Positions 13,923 through 21,248 of a DNA stretch of 21,589 nucleotides are shown piece by piece. Under the pieces are notes generated by a model, which saw only the letters and a list, made by a program, of their open reading frames with translations, made no database searches and was not told the origin of the DNA. The stretch lies in assembly GCA_013152795.1 (NCBI GenBank), contig JAADFS010000304.1, forward strand, positions 1 to 21,589, given 5' to 3'. Position 1 is the stretch's first letter; the number at the start of each line of letters is the position of its first letter. Made by a program: the position numbers and the translations under genes. The stretch comes from Deferribacteres bacterium (GTDB lineage Bacteria > Nitrospirota > Thermodesulfovibrionia > UBA6902).

Positions 13923-13995
13923 AAAGCATTATATCAGAAATACAAAATTAATATATAAATTCTCCGGGAGGCGGGAGAGCCTGCCGGATACTCAA

Positions 13996-14040
13996 AATAA
14001 CCCCTCCCAACCTCCCCTTAACTTAAGGGGAGGAGTTATT
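13996..14040. repeat. Near-perfect C/G-rich dyad, REP-like
   Basis: CCTCCCCTTAA (14011-14021), one C, then TTAAGGGGAGG (14023-14033) form a perfect 11-bp dyad. It is flanked by AATAAC (13996) and GTTATT (14035), which also pair. It lies in the 213-nt gap between divergent atpZ and uppP, which holds no gene. Such AAGGGGAGG dyads recur as dispersed repeats in many bacterial genomes, so I read it as a repeat unit rather than a terminator. Confidence 0.55.
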
Positions 14041-14120
14041 CTCCCCTCCCACCCTGCAGCCTGACAACTGCACCCTTAACTTTAAACTCCGATCTTCAGT
14101 TTTCAGACATCAATATCTGT

Positions 14121-14126
14121 TATAAT
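14121..14126 (+). promoter_or_regulatory. -10 box placing uppP on a nearly leaderless transcript
   Basis: A perfect TATAAT ends 9 nt before the uppP ATG, and there is no ribosome-binding site in between. If used, transcription starts within about 3 nt of the ATG. The -35 region 17-18 nt upstream is poor. Confidence 0.45.
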
Positions 14127-14135
14127 CATCATATT

Positions 14136-14921
14136 ATGCTTGAAGCGATAATACTCGGCATTATCCAGGGCCTTACGGAGTTCATCCCGGTAAGCAGTTC
14201 GGCGCACCTGATCGTATTCCCTTGGTTCTTTGACTGGCAGGGAACCGTAAACACCCTCAGCTTCGATATCGCGCTTCATTCCGGAACCCTTCTGGCGCTC
14301 CTCGTATATTTCAGGAAAGACTGGCTGGACCTTTTAAATACCATCCGCAGGAAAGACGGGATGATATGGAAACTCTTCTTTGCCACTCTCCCGGCCGCAG
14401 CAGCAGGGGTGTTGCTTCATGACTGGATCAGTGAGAACAGGAGTCCCGCGCTCATTGCCTTCACACTGTCACTTGTTTCCGTGTTCATGATTTTATCCGA
14501 AAGGAATTACGCGAAATCGGCACGCACGGGATTTGAAAAGATCAACATGAAAAACGCCCTGTTCATAGGCATTGCCCAGGCATTCGCGCTCATACCCGGG
14601 GTATCGAGATCAGGGATCACGATTGTCGCAGGCCTTACAACAGGCCTTAAGAGGGAGGACGCCGCCCGGTTTTCCTTTCTCCTGGCCACGCCGGTGATTG
14701 CCGGTGCCAGCCTGCTTGAGGCAAAAAACCTGATGGGCGCCGGCGATATCGAGCTTGGAATATTTATCACCGGCATCGCCGTTTCAGCAATAGTAGGATA
14801 TGCCGCAATAAAATATCTTATCCTTTTTCTCCAGAAGTACTCGTTGAGGTCTTTTGCCTATTATCGTTTTATACTTGCATTTGTTATCATATTATCCATA
14901 TGGAACGGGGCCGCAGGATAA
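14136..14921 (+). CDS. uppP: Undecaprenyl-diphosphate phosphatase
   Basis: This 261-residue integral membrane protein recycles undecaprenyl pyrophosphate to the monophosphate carrier used for peptidoglycan and polysaccharide export. The BacA/UppP signature motifs are complete: GLTEFIPVSSSAHL near residues 12-25, with the catalytic Glu and Ser-rich loop, and ALIPGVSRSGITI near residues 150-162. About eight transmembrane helices are visible. No ribosome-binding site precedes the ATG, but TATAAT ends 9 nt before it. The 3' end overlaps ftsK by 22 nt, suggesting coupled translation with the downstream envelope genes. Confidence 0.95.
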   Translation: MLEAIILGIIQGLTEFIPVSSSAHLIVFPWFFDWQGTVNTLSFDIALHSGTLLALLVYFRKDWLDLLNTIRRKDGMIWKLFFATLPAAAAGVLLHDWISENRSPALIAFTLSLVSVFMILSERNYAKSARTGFEKINMKNALFIGIAQAFALIPGVSRSGITIVAGLTTGLKREDAARFSFLLATPVIAGASLLEAKNLMGAGDIELGIFITGIAVSAIVGYAAIKYLILFLQKYSLRSFAYYRFILAFVIILSIWNGAAG

Positions 14922-17032
14922 GAGACGAGATCAGGGGCATCCTGTCCATTATTGCAGGACTCGTCGTCATTATCAGCCTGATAAGCCATAATACATGGGA
15001 CCGTTCCCTCTCGACTTACAGCCCCGAGCTGAAAAACCTCCTCGGCAGCTTCGGATCCAATCTGTCCGACATTCTCCTGCAGGCAGTGGGTCTTGCATCC
15101 TATATATTCCCGGCACTCTTTCTGATTTTCGGAATAAGGAAACTCTTCGGCAGGTCATCCGGCCGTAGATGGACGGTGCCGGCAGTGGCAATCACCGTCC
15201 TTGTCTTCTCAACATCCTCTTTTATCACCCTGGCCTTTGATGATTATTCCGGCGGCGCACTCGGCATCTTTGCCTCAAACCTGTCGCTGAAGGCATTCTC
15301 GACAACCGGCTCATACCTGCTCTTCATCACCATGATCCTTATATCCCTCATGTACCTCTTCCGCTTCTCTGTTGCGGACACGGCAAAGGCCGCCGCAAAC
15401 AAGACAATGCTCGGCCTAAGGGCGCTTTCCGCTGCCAGGTCAAAAAGAAGGGAGGCAAAACGGCCGCATATAGAAGCGGAAGAAACAGATATGCCTGAAA
15501 TCCCTTATGAATATGAACAGGAGCCCCTCCCCCTGACATATCCCGAAATCAAGACAATGCCCCGTGTGAAAACAGCACCAAAGGCCGCAGGGAAAAAAAC
15601 AGGCGGCGAGTACGAGCTTCCCGGCACCGGGCTGCTGAAAGACCCGCCTCCCTCGAGGTCAAGACCATCAAAAGAGGAGCTTCTGGAACGTTCCGAACTG
15701 CTTGAAAAAAAACTGAGGGACTACTCCATTGAGGGCAAGGTCACCTACGTCTCGCCGGGGCCTATAGTTACAATGTTTGAATTTGAACCCGCACCCGGCA
15801 TCAAGATAAGCAGGGTCATGTCACTGGCGGATGATCTTTCAATGGCCCTTAAGGCGAGCAGCATCCGCATCTCGCCGATACACGGCAGGTCCACCCTCGG
15901 CATAGAGGTCCCCAACAAGGACAGGGAGGATGTCTTCCTGAAAGACGTCATATCCAGTGAGGCCTTCAGCAAAAGCCATTCAAAACTGACCCTTGCGCTC
16001 GGCAAGGACATCTTCGGGATACCGGTCATGGCCGACCTGAGCAAGATGCCGCACCTGCTGATTGCAGGCGCCACCGGTTCAGGCAAGAGCGTGGGCATGA
16101 ACACGATCGTATTGAGCCTCCTGTTCAGGGCAACGCCCAGGGAAGTGAAGATGCTCATGATAGACCCCAAGATGCTGGAGCTTTCCGCATATGAAGAGAT
16201 ACCCCATCTGCTGATGCCTGTGATCACACTACCCAAAGAGGCCTCGAATGCACTGAAGAGGCTGGTCATTGAAATGGAACGGCGCTACAGGCTGCTTGCA
16301 GAGTCAGGGGCAAGGAATATAGAGGCATACAATAAAAAAGTCGAGGCAGCGTCTCGTACAAGGCCGAATGGTGATACCGCGGCGGGGGGGATGGAGCGCC
16401 TGCCGTATATAGTTATATTTATTGATGAATTCGCTGATCTCATGTTTGCATCGGGCAGGGAGGTTGAAGACTCCATTGCAAGGCTCGCCCAGATGGCCCG
16501 GGCAGCGGGGATTCACCTGATACTCGCCACCCAGAGGCCGTCTGTTGATGTCATCACAGGTATAATCAAGGCGAATTTCCCTTCGCGGATATCGTTTCAG
16601 GTATCCTCGAAACTGGATTCACGTATAATCCTCGACACCTACGGCGCCGACCAGTTGCTCGGCAAGGGAGACATGCTCCTGACAAGCCCGGGCAAAAAGA
16701 TCAAGAGGATTCACGGCGCATATGTCAGCGAGGAGGAGATCAGAAACGTGGTCAATTTTATAAAGAACCAGGCCGGACCTGATTATACATTATTAAAGGA
16801 CCTCGCCCTTGAACTTCCGGAAGAGCCTGAGACAGAAGGCAGGGACAAACTGTATCATGAGGCAAAGGAGTTTGTGCTGGCCGCAGGACAGGCGTCCATA
16901 TCCTCGATCCAGCGCAGGATGAAAATAGGCTATAACAGGGCCGCAAGGATCATGGACATGCTGGAAGAGGAAGGCATTGTAGGCCCACCGGGCGAGGCGG
17001 GAAAACCAAGGGAGGTTATCAGGAGGAGATGA
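14900..17032 (+). CDS. ftsK: FtsK/SpoIIIE DNA translocase
   Basis: This 710-residue protein has four N-terminal transmembrane segments (about residues 10-160), a basic and acidic linker to residue ~235, then the alpha-beta motor. The motor holds Walker A GATGSGKSVGMN near residue 390, the DPKMLELSAYEEIPHLL segment, and Walker B IVIFIDEFADLMF near residue 505. It ends with a gamma winged-helix domain (ISSIQRRMKIGYNRAARIMDMLE) that reads KOPS-type sequences. It acts at the division septum, pumping chromosome ends. The length is typical of the short-linker form. It overlaps uppP at its start and lolA (ATGA) at its end. A Gly-rich loop in the motor is slightly extended. Confidence 0.96.
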   Translation: MERGRRIRDEIRGILSIIAGLVVIISLISHNTWDRSLSTYSPELKNLLGSFGSNLSDILLQAVGLASYIFPALFLIFGIRKLFGRSSGRRWTVPAVAITVLVFSTSSFITLAFDDYSGGALGIFASNLSLKAFSTTGSYLLFITMILISLMYLFRFSVADTAKAAANKTMLGLRALSAARSKRREAKRPHIEAEETDMPEIPYEYEQEPLPLTYPEIKTMPRVKTAPKAAGKKTGGEYELPGTGLLKDPPPSRSRPSKEELLERSELLEKKLRDYSIEGKVTYVSPGPIVTMFEFEPAPGIKISRVMSLADDLSMALKASSIRISPIHGRSTLGIEVPNKDREDVFLKDVISSEAFSKSHSKLTLALGKDIFGIPVMADLSKMPHLLIAGATGSGKSVGMNTIVLSLLFRATPREVKMLMIDPKMLELSAYEEIPHLLMPVITLPKEASNALKRLVIEMERRYRLLAESGARNIEAYNKKVEAASRTRPNGDTAAGGMERLPYIVIFIDEFADLMFASGREVEDSIARLAQMARAAGIHLILATQRPSVDVITGIIKANFPSRISFQVSSKLDSRIILDTYGADQLLGKGDMLLTSPGKKIKRIHGAYVSEEEIRNVVNFIKNQAGPDYTLLKDLALELPEEPETEGRDKLYHEAKEFVLAAGQASISSIQRRMKIGYNRAARIMDMLEEEGIVGPPGEAGKPREVIRRR

Positions 17033-17697
17033 TGAAAAAAGTTCAAAGTTCAAGGTTCAAGGTTCAAAGTTCGGTCATAGGATTATTGATTATTATCTCT
17101 CTGGCCGTATCCACCGGCGCTTCAGGGGCAGGAGTTGATGAACTTGTCGGCAGGATACAGAAGGAGTTCTCCAGGATAAAAGACATCAGCGGTACATTCT
17201 CGCAGTCAAGTTATATAAAGGATATAGAGCAGACACAGAAATACTCGGGCAGGTTCTTCATAAAAAAGCCCTCCCGCATGATGTGGGAGTATTCCAGCCC
17301 GCGTGATGAGAAAGTAATAATCAATAATACGGATACCTGGATTTACAAGAAATCACTGAACCAGGTGATGAAAATGAAATTCACCAAAAAGGCCTACAGC
17401 CAGGTACCCATTGCTTTGCTGGACAGCCTTGAGAACATCAGGACGGATTTCGATATCAGCATGACAAAGGAGAACGCCTTGCAGCTCAGGCCGAAACGCA
17501 AGGTGGGCATGATAAAAACCCTCGTCCTGGAAACCGTACCGGAGGGCTTTCCCGTAAAGATGTTCACCATATTCGACACGTACGGCAATATCATAATGAT
17601 CGAGCTTGACAACATAAAGATAAACTCCGGTCTCGACGATTCCCTGTTTGTCTTCAAGATACCGCCCGGCGCGGAAGTCTTTGATATGGGAGAATAA
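17029..17697 (+). CDS. lolA: LolA-like periplasmic lipoprotein carrier
   Basis: This 222-residue protein starts in an ATGA overlap with ftsK. It has a signal peptide, unusually starting with KVQSSRFKVQSS, followed by a hydrophobic core and cleavage near GASGA. The mature part fits LolA: VDELVGRIQKEFSRIKDISGTFSQ, then GRFFIKKPSRMMWEYSSP, and a late FDTYGNIIMIELDNIKIN strand. LolA carries outer-membrane lipoproteins from the LolCDE transporter across the periplasm. The N-terminal extension is encoded by a tandem heptanucleotide repeat (17041-17075), which looks inserted. The next gene starts in a TAATG overlap. This supports a didermic host. Confidence 0.9.
   Translation: MMKKVQSSRFKVQSSVIGLLIIISLAVSTGASGAGVDELVGRIQKEFSRIKDISGTFSQSSYIKDIEQTQKYSGRFFIKKPSRMMWEYSSPRDEKVIINNTDTWIYKKSLNQVMKMKFTKKAYSQVPIALLDSLENIRTDFDISMTKENALQLRPKRKVGMIKTLVLETVPEGFPVKMFTIFDTYGNIIMIELDNIKINSGLDDSLFVFKIPPGAEVFDMGE
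17041..17075 (+). repeat. Tandem GTTCAA(A/G) heptamers inside the lolA signal sequence
   Basis: Five 7-bp units occur in tandem: GTTCAAA, GTTCAAG, GTTCAAG, GTTCAAA and a degenerate GTTCGGT. Because 7 is not divisible by 3, the gain or loss of one unit would shift the lolA frame. The repeat is translated as KVQSSRFKVQSS in the charged part of the signal peptide. Confidence 0.8.
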
Positions 17698-18548
17698 TGC
17701 CGTCTGCAAGAAGAAGAATAAAGGCAAAAAAGAAACGCCGGCATCTTATCGTATTCGTTCTCTTTCTTGCCGTGGCAGGGATATTCTTCTTTTACGAAGA
17801 ACCCGCACACAGGGACATCCCGCGAAAATCCCCTGCTGTAGCCACACCTGAAAAGACACCGGGGCCTGCCCCTACCTTCGCCCCCCCGCCGGCCCTGCCC
17901 AGGGTGTCGATTGTTATGGACGACCTGGGCCCGAACAAAAGGGCGGCGGAAAGGGTCTTCCGGATAAAGGCACCCCTCACGCTCTCCATTCTCCCGCAGG
18001 AAGTATATACGGCATGGATTGCCCGGGAAGGGCACAGGCTCGGGCATGAGATCATAGGCCATATCCCAATGGAAGCGCAAAAGCCGCACAGGCTCGGAAA
18101 CGGCGGGTTATACACATGGATGAGCCGTGATGAGATATTGAAAACCCTGAAAGAAGACCTCCAGTCGATACCGCATATTGAAGGCGTAAGCACCCACATG
18201 GGATCCGCCTTCACACAGGATGAAAGGGCCATGCAGGCCGTGCTGTCGGAACTGAAAAAACGGCGCCTGCTCTTCCTTGACAGCCGCACCACCCCGAAGT
18301 CCGTGGGGTTTAAACTTGCAAAGGCACAGGAACTCATGGCCCTGCAGCGGGATGTGTTCCTTGATGACAAGGACGACCCCCGCGAAATAGAGATTCAGTG
18401 GAAGCGTCTTGTAACAATAGCCGAAAAAAGGGGTTATGCAATAGCACAGGCCCATCCGAGAAAAAACACCATCGAATTTCTCCAAAAGACCCTCAAAAAC
18501 AGCCCGGAAGTTCAGGTGGTTCCGCTTTCCGCGCTCATCGAGCCCTGA
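17697..18548 (+). CDS. YibQ-family divergent polysaccharide deacetylase
   Basis: This 283-residue protein has a very basic N terminus, one membrane anchor (residues ~17-34) and a Pro-rich linker to about residue 68. The divergent polysaccharide deacetylase (DUF610/YibQ) domain follows, with VSIVMDDLG, LGHEIIGHIPMEA, GVSTHMGSAFT and LFLDSRTTPKSVG motifs carrying the conserved Asp and His residues. It is probably anchored in the inner membrane and faces the periplasm. Relatives are often linked to envelope or peptidoglycan genes, but the substrate is not established. It begins in a TAATG overlap with lolA and is the last gene of the uppP-ftsK-lolA unit, followed by a 137-nt gap with a structured element. 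Confidence 0.86.
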   Translation: MPSARRRIKAKKKRRHLIVFVLFLAVAGIFFFYEEPAHRDIPRKSPAVATPEKTPGPAPTFAPPPALPRVSIVMDDLGPNKRAAERVFRIKAPLTLSILPQEVYTAWIAREGHRLGHEIIGHIPMEAQKPHRLGNGGLYTWMSRDEILKTLKEDLQSIPHIEGVSTHMGSAFTQDERAMQAVLSELKKRRLLFLDSRTTPKSVGFKLAKAQELMALQRDVFLDDKDDPREIEIQWKRLVTIAEKRGYAIAQAHPRKNTIEFLQKTLKNSPEVQVVPLSALIEP

Positions 18549-18588
18549 GCTTGCTTGATTTGATGAGCACGGATTGATACAATAAAAA

Positions 18589-18650
18589 TCCCTAAGGCAG
18601 GCGCGTCCCGGCAGCAACCTTTCAACCAGCACGGCTGGCCGGGCACGGCA
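18589..18650 (+). ncRNA. Structured leader of unknown type before the 40-codon ORF
   Basis: CCCGG (18607-18611) pairs with CCGGG (18639-18643) and encloses a CCAGC-ACG-GCTGG hairpin (18626-18638). GGCAG upstream and CACGGC downstream add possible pairs. No T-run follows, so it is not a simple terminator. It shares CGGCAGCAACC (18609-18619) with the dsrC-rsbRD hairpin (7862-7872). I found no match to a riboswitch consensus I know. Confidence 0.35.
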
Positions 18651-18685
18651 GAGCAACTAATTATAATTAAACAGGAGGTTTTACA

Positions 18686-18808
18686 GTGGATATCAATTAC
18701 ATTCTTAAAGTTCAGGATGCCAAGGCCGTTGACATACAGAAGGCCCTTAAGGCTGCCGGGATAACGGTTACAAGCATTACAGAGATTTACAAGGAACAGG
18801 GGGAGTAA
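18686..18808 (+). CDS. Small conserved-looking ORF, 40 residues, before the antiterminator gene
   Basis: A GTG start lies 7 nt after a strong AGGAGG (18673-18678). The product begins MDINYILKVQDAKAVDIQKA, continues LKAAGITVTSITEIYKEQ and ends GE, with no Cys. The pattern (strand, amphipathic helix, strand) looks like half of a small alpha-beta fold. It is preceded by a structured leader and followed 24 nt later by a NusG/UpxY-like gene, so it may be a leader peptide or a small partner. I do not recognise a family. The good ribosome-binding site and sensible composition make it likely to be translated. Confidence 0.6.
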   Translation: MDINYILKVQDAKAVDIQKALKAAGITVTSITEIYKEQGE

Positions 18809-18832
18809 GGGGAAGAAAGCACAGGGGAACAT

Positions 18833-19351
18833 ATGGAAGAAAGCGGCACTCTTACACCCCACTGGTATGCGGTTCACGTAAGATCGAGACATGAATTTCA
18901 GGTTACAAGCAGGCTCAGGCAGAAAGGCATAGAAATCTTCCTCCCCACGGTCGAAAGACTGCGGAAATGGAAAGACAGAAAAAAGCTGATCGAGTTTCCC
19001 CTTTTTCCGGGCTATGTCTTTGTCCGGATCACGAGGGAGCCCGGCAACCTGTTGAGCGTACTTAAAGTAAAAGGCGTAGTCAGGATACTGTGCACGGTTC
19101 CCGGCGAACCTGATCCCATCCCGGACGAACAGATCATCTCCCTTCAACGGCTTGTGGAAAACAAGCAGGCCATTGATCCCTATCCGTATCTCAAGGAAGG
19201 CCAGCAGGTAAGGATAGCAAAAGGGCCTTTGAGCGGAGTGGAGGGCATACTTGTCAAGAAACTCGACAAGCACCTCCTCGTGCTTTCAGTGGATGTCCTG
19301 CGCCAGGGGGTGGCCGTCAGGATAAGCGCCTCAGATGTAGAGAAGATTTAG
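18833..19351 (+). CDS. NusG/UpxY-like transcription antiterminator
   Basis: This 172-residue protein contains an N-terminal NGN domain (WYAVHVRSRHEFQVTSRLRQKGIEIFLP, then FPLFPGYVFVRI) and a C-terminal KOW domain (KEGQQVRIAKGPLSGVEGILVKK). This is the layout of NusG paralogues such as UpxY and RfaH, which load onto RNA polymerase at specific operons and suppress termination, typically in long polysaccharide gene clusters. It is not housekeeping NusG, because no secE, rplK or rplA genes are present. AGGGG lies 5 nt before the ATG. Exopolysaccharide-linked genes on both sides of the window (yjbH-like, sulfotransferase with cysC) suggest its target operon, but the target is not visible. Confidence 0.88.
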   Translation: MEESGTLTPHWYAVHVRSRHEFQVTSRLRQKGIEIFLPTVERLRKWKDRKKLIEFPLFPGYVFVRITREPGNLLSVLKVKGVVRILCTVPGEPDPIPDEQIISLQRLVENKQAIDPYPYLKEGQQVRIAKGPLSGVEGILVKKLDKHLLVLSVDVLRQGVAVRISASDVEKI

Positions 19352-19366
19352 ACTCCGGCAGATGAG

Positions 19367-19382
19367 AGCCGCTCCTCCGGCT
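19367..19382. terminator. Short hairpin between convergent genes
   Basis: AGCCG (19367-19371) pairs with CGGCT (19378-19382) in the 32-nt space between the antiterminator stop and the end of the convergent metallo-hydrolase gene. The stem is only 5 bp and the T-run is short, so the terminator call is weak. Confidence 0.35.
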
Positions 19383-19383
19383 T

Positions 19384-20130
19384 TCAGATGCTGATTTCCA
19401 TCAGGTCCTCTGCAAGCACGACCTCCCCGCCGAACTCCTCCCTGCCTTCCCTCACCCTGTCAATATCAGGGGTATCCGCGGGGTAAATGTGCGACAGCAG
19501 GAGCTTTTTCACACCCGCCTCCCGCGCCACAAGACCGCACTGCCTTGCGCTGAGGTGTCCCCTTGCCTTGTTTGCATCAGGAAATGAACAGTCTGCGATC
19601 AACAGGTCTGCATCCCGGGAGAGATCCACTATCCCCTTATCATAATCCGCATCGCCGGTAAATACTATGGCCCTGCCCCCGTATTCAAACCTGTAGGCAA
19701 TGCTGTCCTGTGAATGAACGGTTTTTGCCGCCCGGACATTGAAAGGGCGGAAATCCATTTCCTCCGGCATCCTGATCCTCTGAATGGAAAATTCCCGCGG
19801 CCTGCCCAACACCGTGGCAATGGCCCTGTCATAATATTCGATAAACAACGACGGAGCGACAATAAAAAGTGTCTTGGCGCGTTTGAATCCCGGTGTGGCA
19901 CGCAGGGCATGGATTAAAGGCATGAGGTCGGCAAAGTGATCCGGATGTGTGTGCGTGATAAATACCGCATCAATATCCCGGTAGCTTTTGCCGGCCCTTT
20001 CAAGCTGCAGCAGTGTCCCGCTGCCGCAGTCAAGCAGTATCCTGCGGTCTCCGGCCTCAAGGTAATAACCGGGCGCATTTCTGTTTAATGATGGGACGCA
20101 CGTCCCGCTTCCGAGGACAATAAGTTTCAT
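19384..20130 (-). CDS. Metallo-beta-lactamase-fold hydrolase (RNase Z/phosphodiesterase-like)
   Basis: This is a 248-residue protein. I chose the ATG at 20130 because the product then begins MKLIVLGSGTCVPSLNRNAPGY, a typical start for RNase Z-like MBL proteins; the frame extends 35 codons upstream but is of unlike composition. The motif THTHPDHFADL near residues 59-69 supplies the HxHxDH metal ligands. HSQDSIAYRFEYGGRAIVFTGDADYD contributes further His and Asp ligands, and LLLSHIYP holds a late His. The fold hydrolyses phosphodiester or related bonds, but the substrate is not evident and the RNase Z exosite is absent. It is convergent with the antiterminator gene. No ribosome-binding site precedes the start. 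Confidence 0.82.
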   Translation of the reverse strand: MKLIVLGSGTCVPSLNRNAPGYYLEAGDRRILLDCGSGTLLQLERAGKSYRDIDAVFITHTHPDHFADLMPLIHALRATPGFKRAKTLFIVAPSLFIEYYDRAIATVLGRPREFSIQRIRMPEEMDFRPFNVRAAKTVHSQDSIAYRFEYGGRAIVFTGDADYDKGIVDLSRDADLLIADCSFPDANKARGHLSARQCGLVAREAGVKKLLLSHIYPADTPDIDRVREGREEFGGEVVLAEDLMEISI

Positions 20131-20214
20131 GGAATCACACATCAAATCTAACATCCGCAAGCGTCTTCCGTCAATGAGGATACCGAAGGGAAACATGTAA
20201 AAAATTTTTCGTTG

Positions 20215-20257
20215 ATCAATTTTACTGATTGACATAAAATGTAAAATTGATTAACAT
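20215..20257 (+). promoter_or_regulatory. Promoter with 11-bp inverted repeat before the sulfotransferase gene
   Basis: ATCAATTTTAC (20215-20225) and GTAAAATTGAT (20241-20251) form a perfect inverted repeat with a 15-nt spacer. The spacer contains -35 TTGACA (20229-20234), and -10 TAACAT (20252-20257) follows at 17 nt. GATTAACA also occurs twice just downstream. The 375-nt gap 20131-20505 holds this promoter, an AT-rich leader and the repeat at 20322, with no gene that I would accept. Confidence 0.5.
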
Positions 20258-20321
20258 ATTTGTAATAACGATTAACAATTCGCGTAATCAGAGTCTGTGT
20301 ATAAATAAACTACAATCACTT

Positions 20322-20363
20322 GTCATTCCCCCAATCCCTGACGTATTCAGGAGACGGAATGAC
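20322..20363. repeat. Stem-loop repeat of the GTCATTCC type
   Basis: GTCATTCC (20322-20329) pairs with GGAATGAC (20356-20363), and inside it CCTGA pairs with TCAGG. GTCATTCC...GGAATGAC hairpins are widespread dispersed repeats in bacteria. It lies in the sulfotransferase leader and would otherwise be read as coding in an overlong start. Confidence 0.6.
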
Positions 20364-20505
20364 GGAAAAAACAGACAGCACCCCCCATTCGGGCAAAGAG
20401 AAACGGCTTCCGGCCGCTCTCACGGGCAATGATAAGCTCAATTCAATCAATGTGTGTTTACCGAAAATCTTAAATCAGCAAATCCTGAAAGGAAAGGGAG
20501 GATTC

Positions 20506-21228
20506 ATGGATCAATTATGTACCGGCAGGGCATCAGATGAAATTTTCACAACAAGTGGAACAGTGAGGAATTTTATAACCGTGGTTTCAGGGCTTCCACG
20601 CTCCGGGACTTCCATGATGATGAAGATGCTGGATTGCGGCGGAATGCCCGTGCTGACAGACAACCTAAGGAAGCCTGATCCGGATAACCCCAAAGGTTAC
20701 TATGAGCTTGAGCGTGTAAAGGACCTTCAGCGGGACAACTCCTGGCTGCAGGAGGCACGCGGCAAGGCGGTCAAAATCGTCTCTCCAATACTGCAGCATC
20801 TGAAGCTGGATAATACGCTGAAATATAAAATCATATTTATGCTGAGAGATATCGATGAAATCCTTGCTTCCCAGAGGAAGATGGCGGACAGGCTGGTTCA
20901 GGGGGCGGACAGCATTAAGGACCACATATTAAAACAGAACTATACCCGCCACCTTGAAGAAATACAGACATGGCTTGAGAGAAAAGAGGATGTCGATGTG
21001 ATGTATGTGAATTACCGTGATGTTCTCAGTGACCCCCTTTCAACAGCAACAGACATCTGCAAGTTCCTGGACATGAATTTAAACACCCGTCGGATGGCCT
21101 ATGCAACGGATTCTTCCCTGTACAGGCAGCGCGTGGACAAACAGGAAGACTCCGGATTCACCGTGCAGCAAGATGCGCCGGAAAATGAAGTAATCATGGA
21201 GCGTCTCAAGCATCTCGGTTACCTTTAA
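20506..21228 (+). CDS. PAPS-dependent sulfotransferase family protein
   Basis: This 240-residue protein starts at an ATG with GGGAGG 4 nt upstream. The longer frame from 20320 would include the repeat and lacks a ribosome-binding site. The 5'-phosphosulfate binding loop is GLPRSGTSMMMKML near residues 30-43. KIIFMLRDIDEILASQRKM supplies the conserved Arg and Ser that bind the 3'-phosphate. A DVDVMYVNYRDVLSDPLSTATDICKFL segment and a C-terminal VIMERLKHLGYL complete the domain. It would transfer sulfate from PAPS to a sugar or other acceptor. APS kinase follows 20 nt downstream, which would supply PAPS. The acceptor is unknown. Confidence 0.85.
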   Translation: MDQLCTGRASDEIFTTSGTVRNFITVVSGLPRSGTSMMMKMLDCGGMPVLTDNLRKPDPDNPKGYYELERVKDLQRDNSWLQEARGKAVKIVSPILQHLKLDNTLKYKIIFMLRDIDEILASQRKMADRLVQGADSIKDHILKQNYTRHLEEIQTWLERKEDVDVMYVNYRDVLSDPLSTATDICKFLDMNLNTRRMAYATDSSLYRQRVDKQEDSGFTVQQDAPENEVIMERLKHLGYL

Positions 21229-21248
21229 TTTTAGAAAGGAGATTGCAA

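Noticed and set aside
18589..18660. c-di-GMP, SRP or other known structured RNA before the small ORF
   Set aside because: I compared it from memory with GEMM-I, TPP, ZTP, fluoride and small SRP consensus cores and none matched. A covariance search would be needed.
20131..20235. 35-codon N-terminal extension of the MBL gene
   Set aside because: The homologous fold begins at MKLIVLGSG. The extension covers the promoter dyad and has no family-like sequence.
20320..20505. Long N-terminal extension of the sulfotransferase
   Set aside because: It includes a dispersed-repeat hairpin and has no ribosome-binding site; the ATG at 20506 has a good one.
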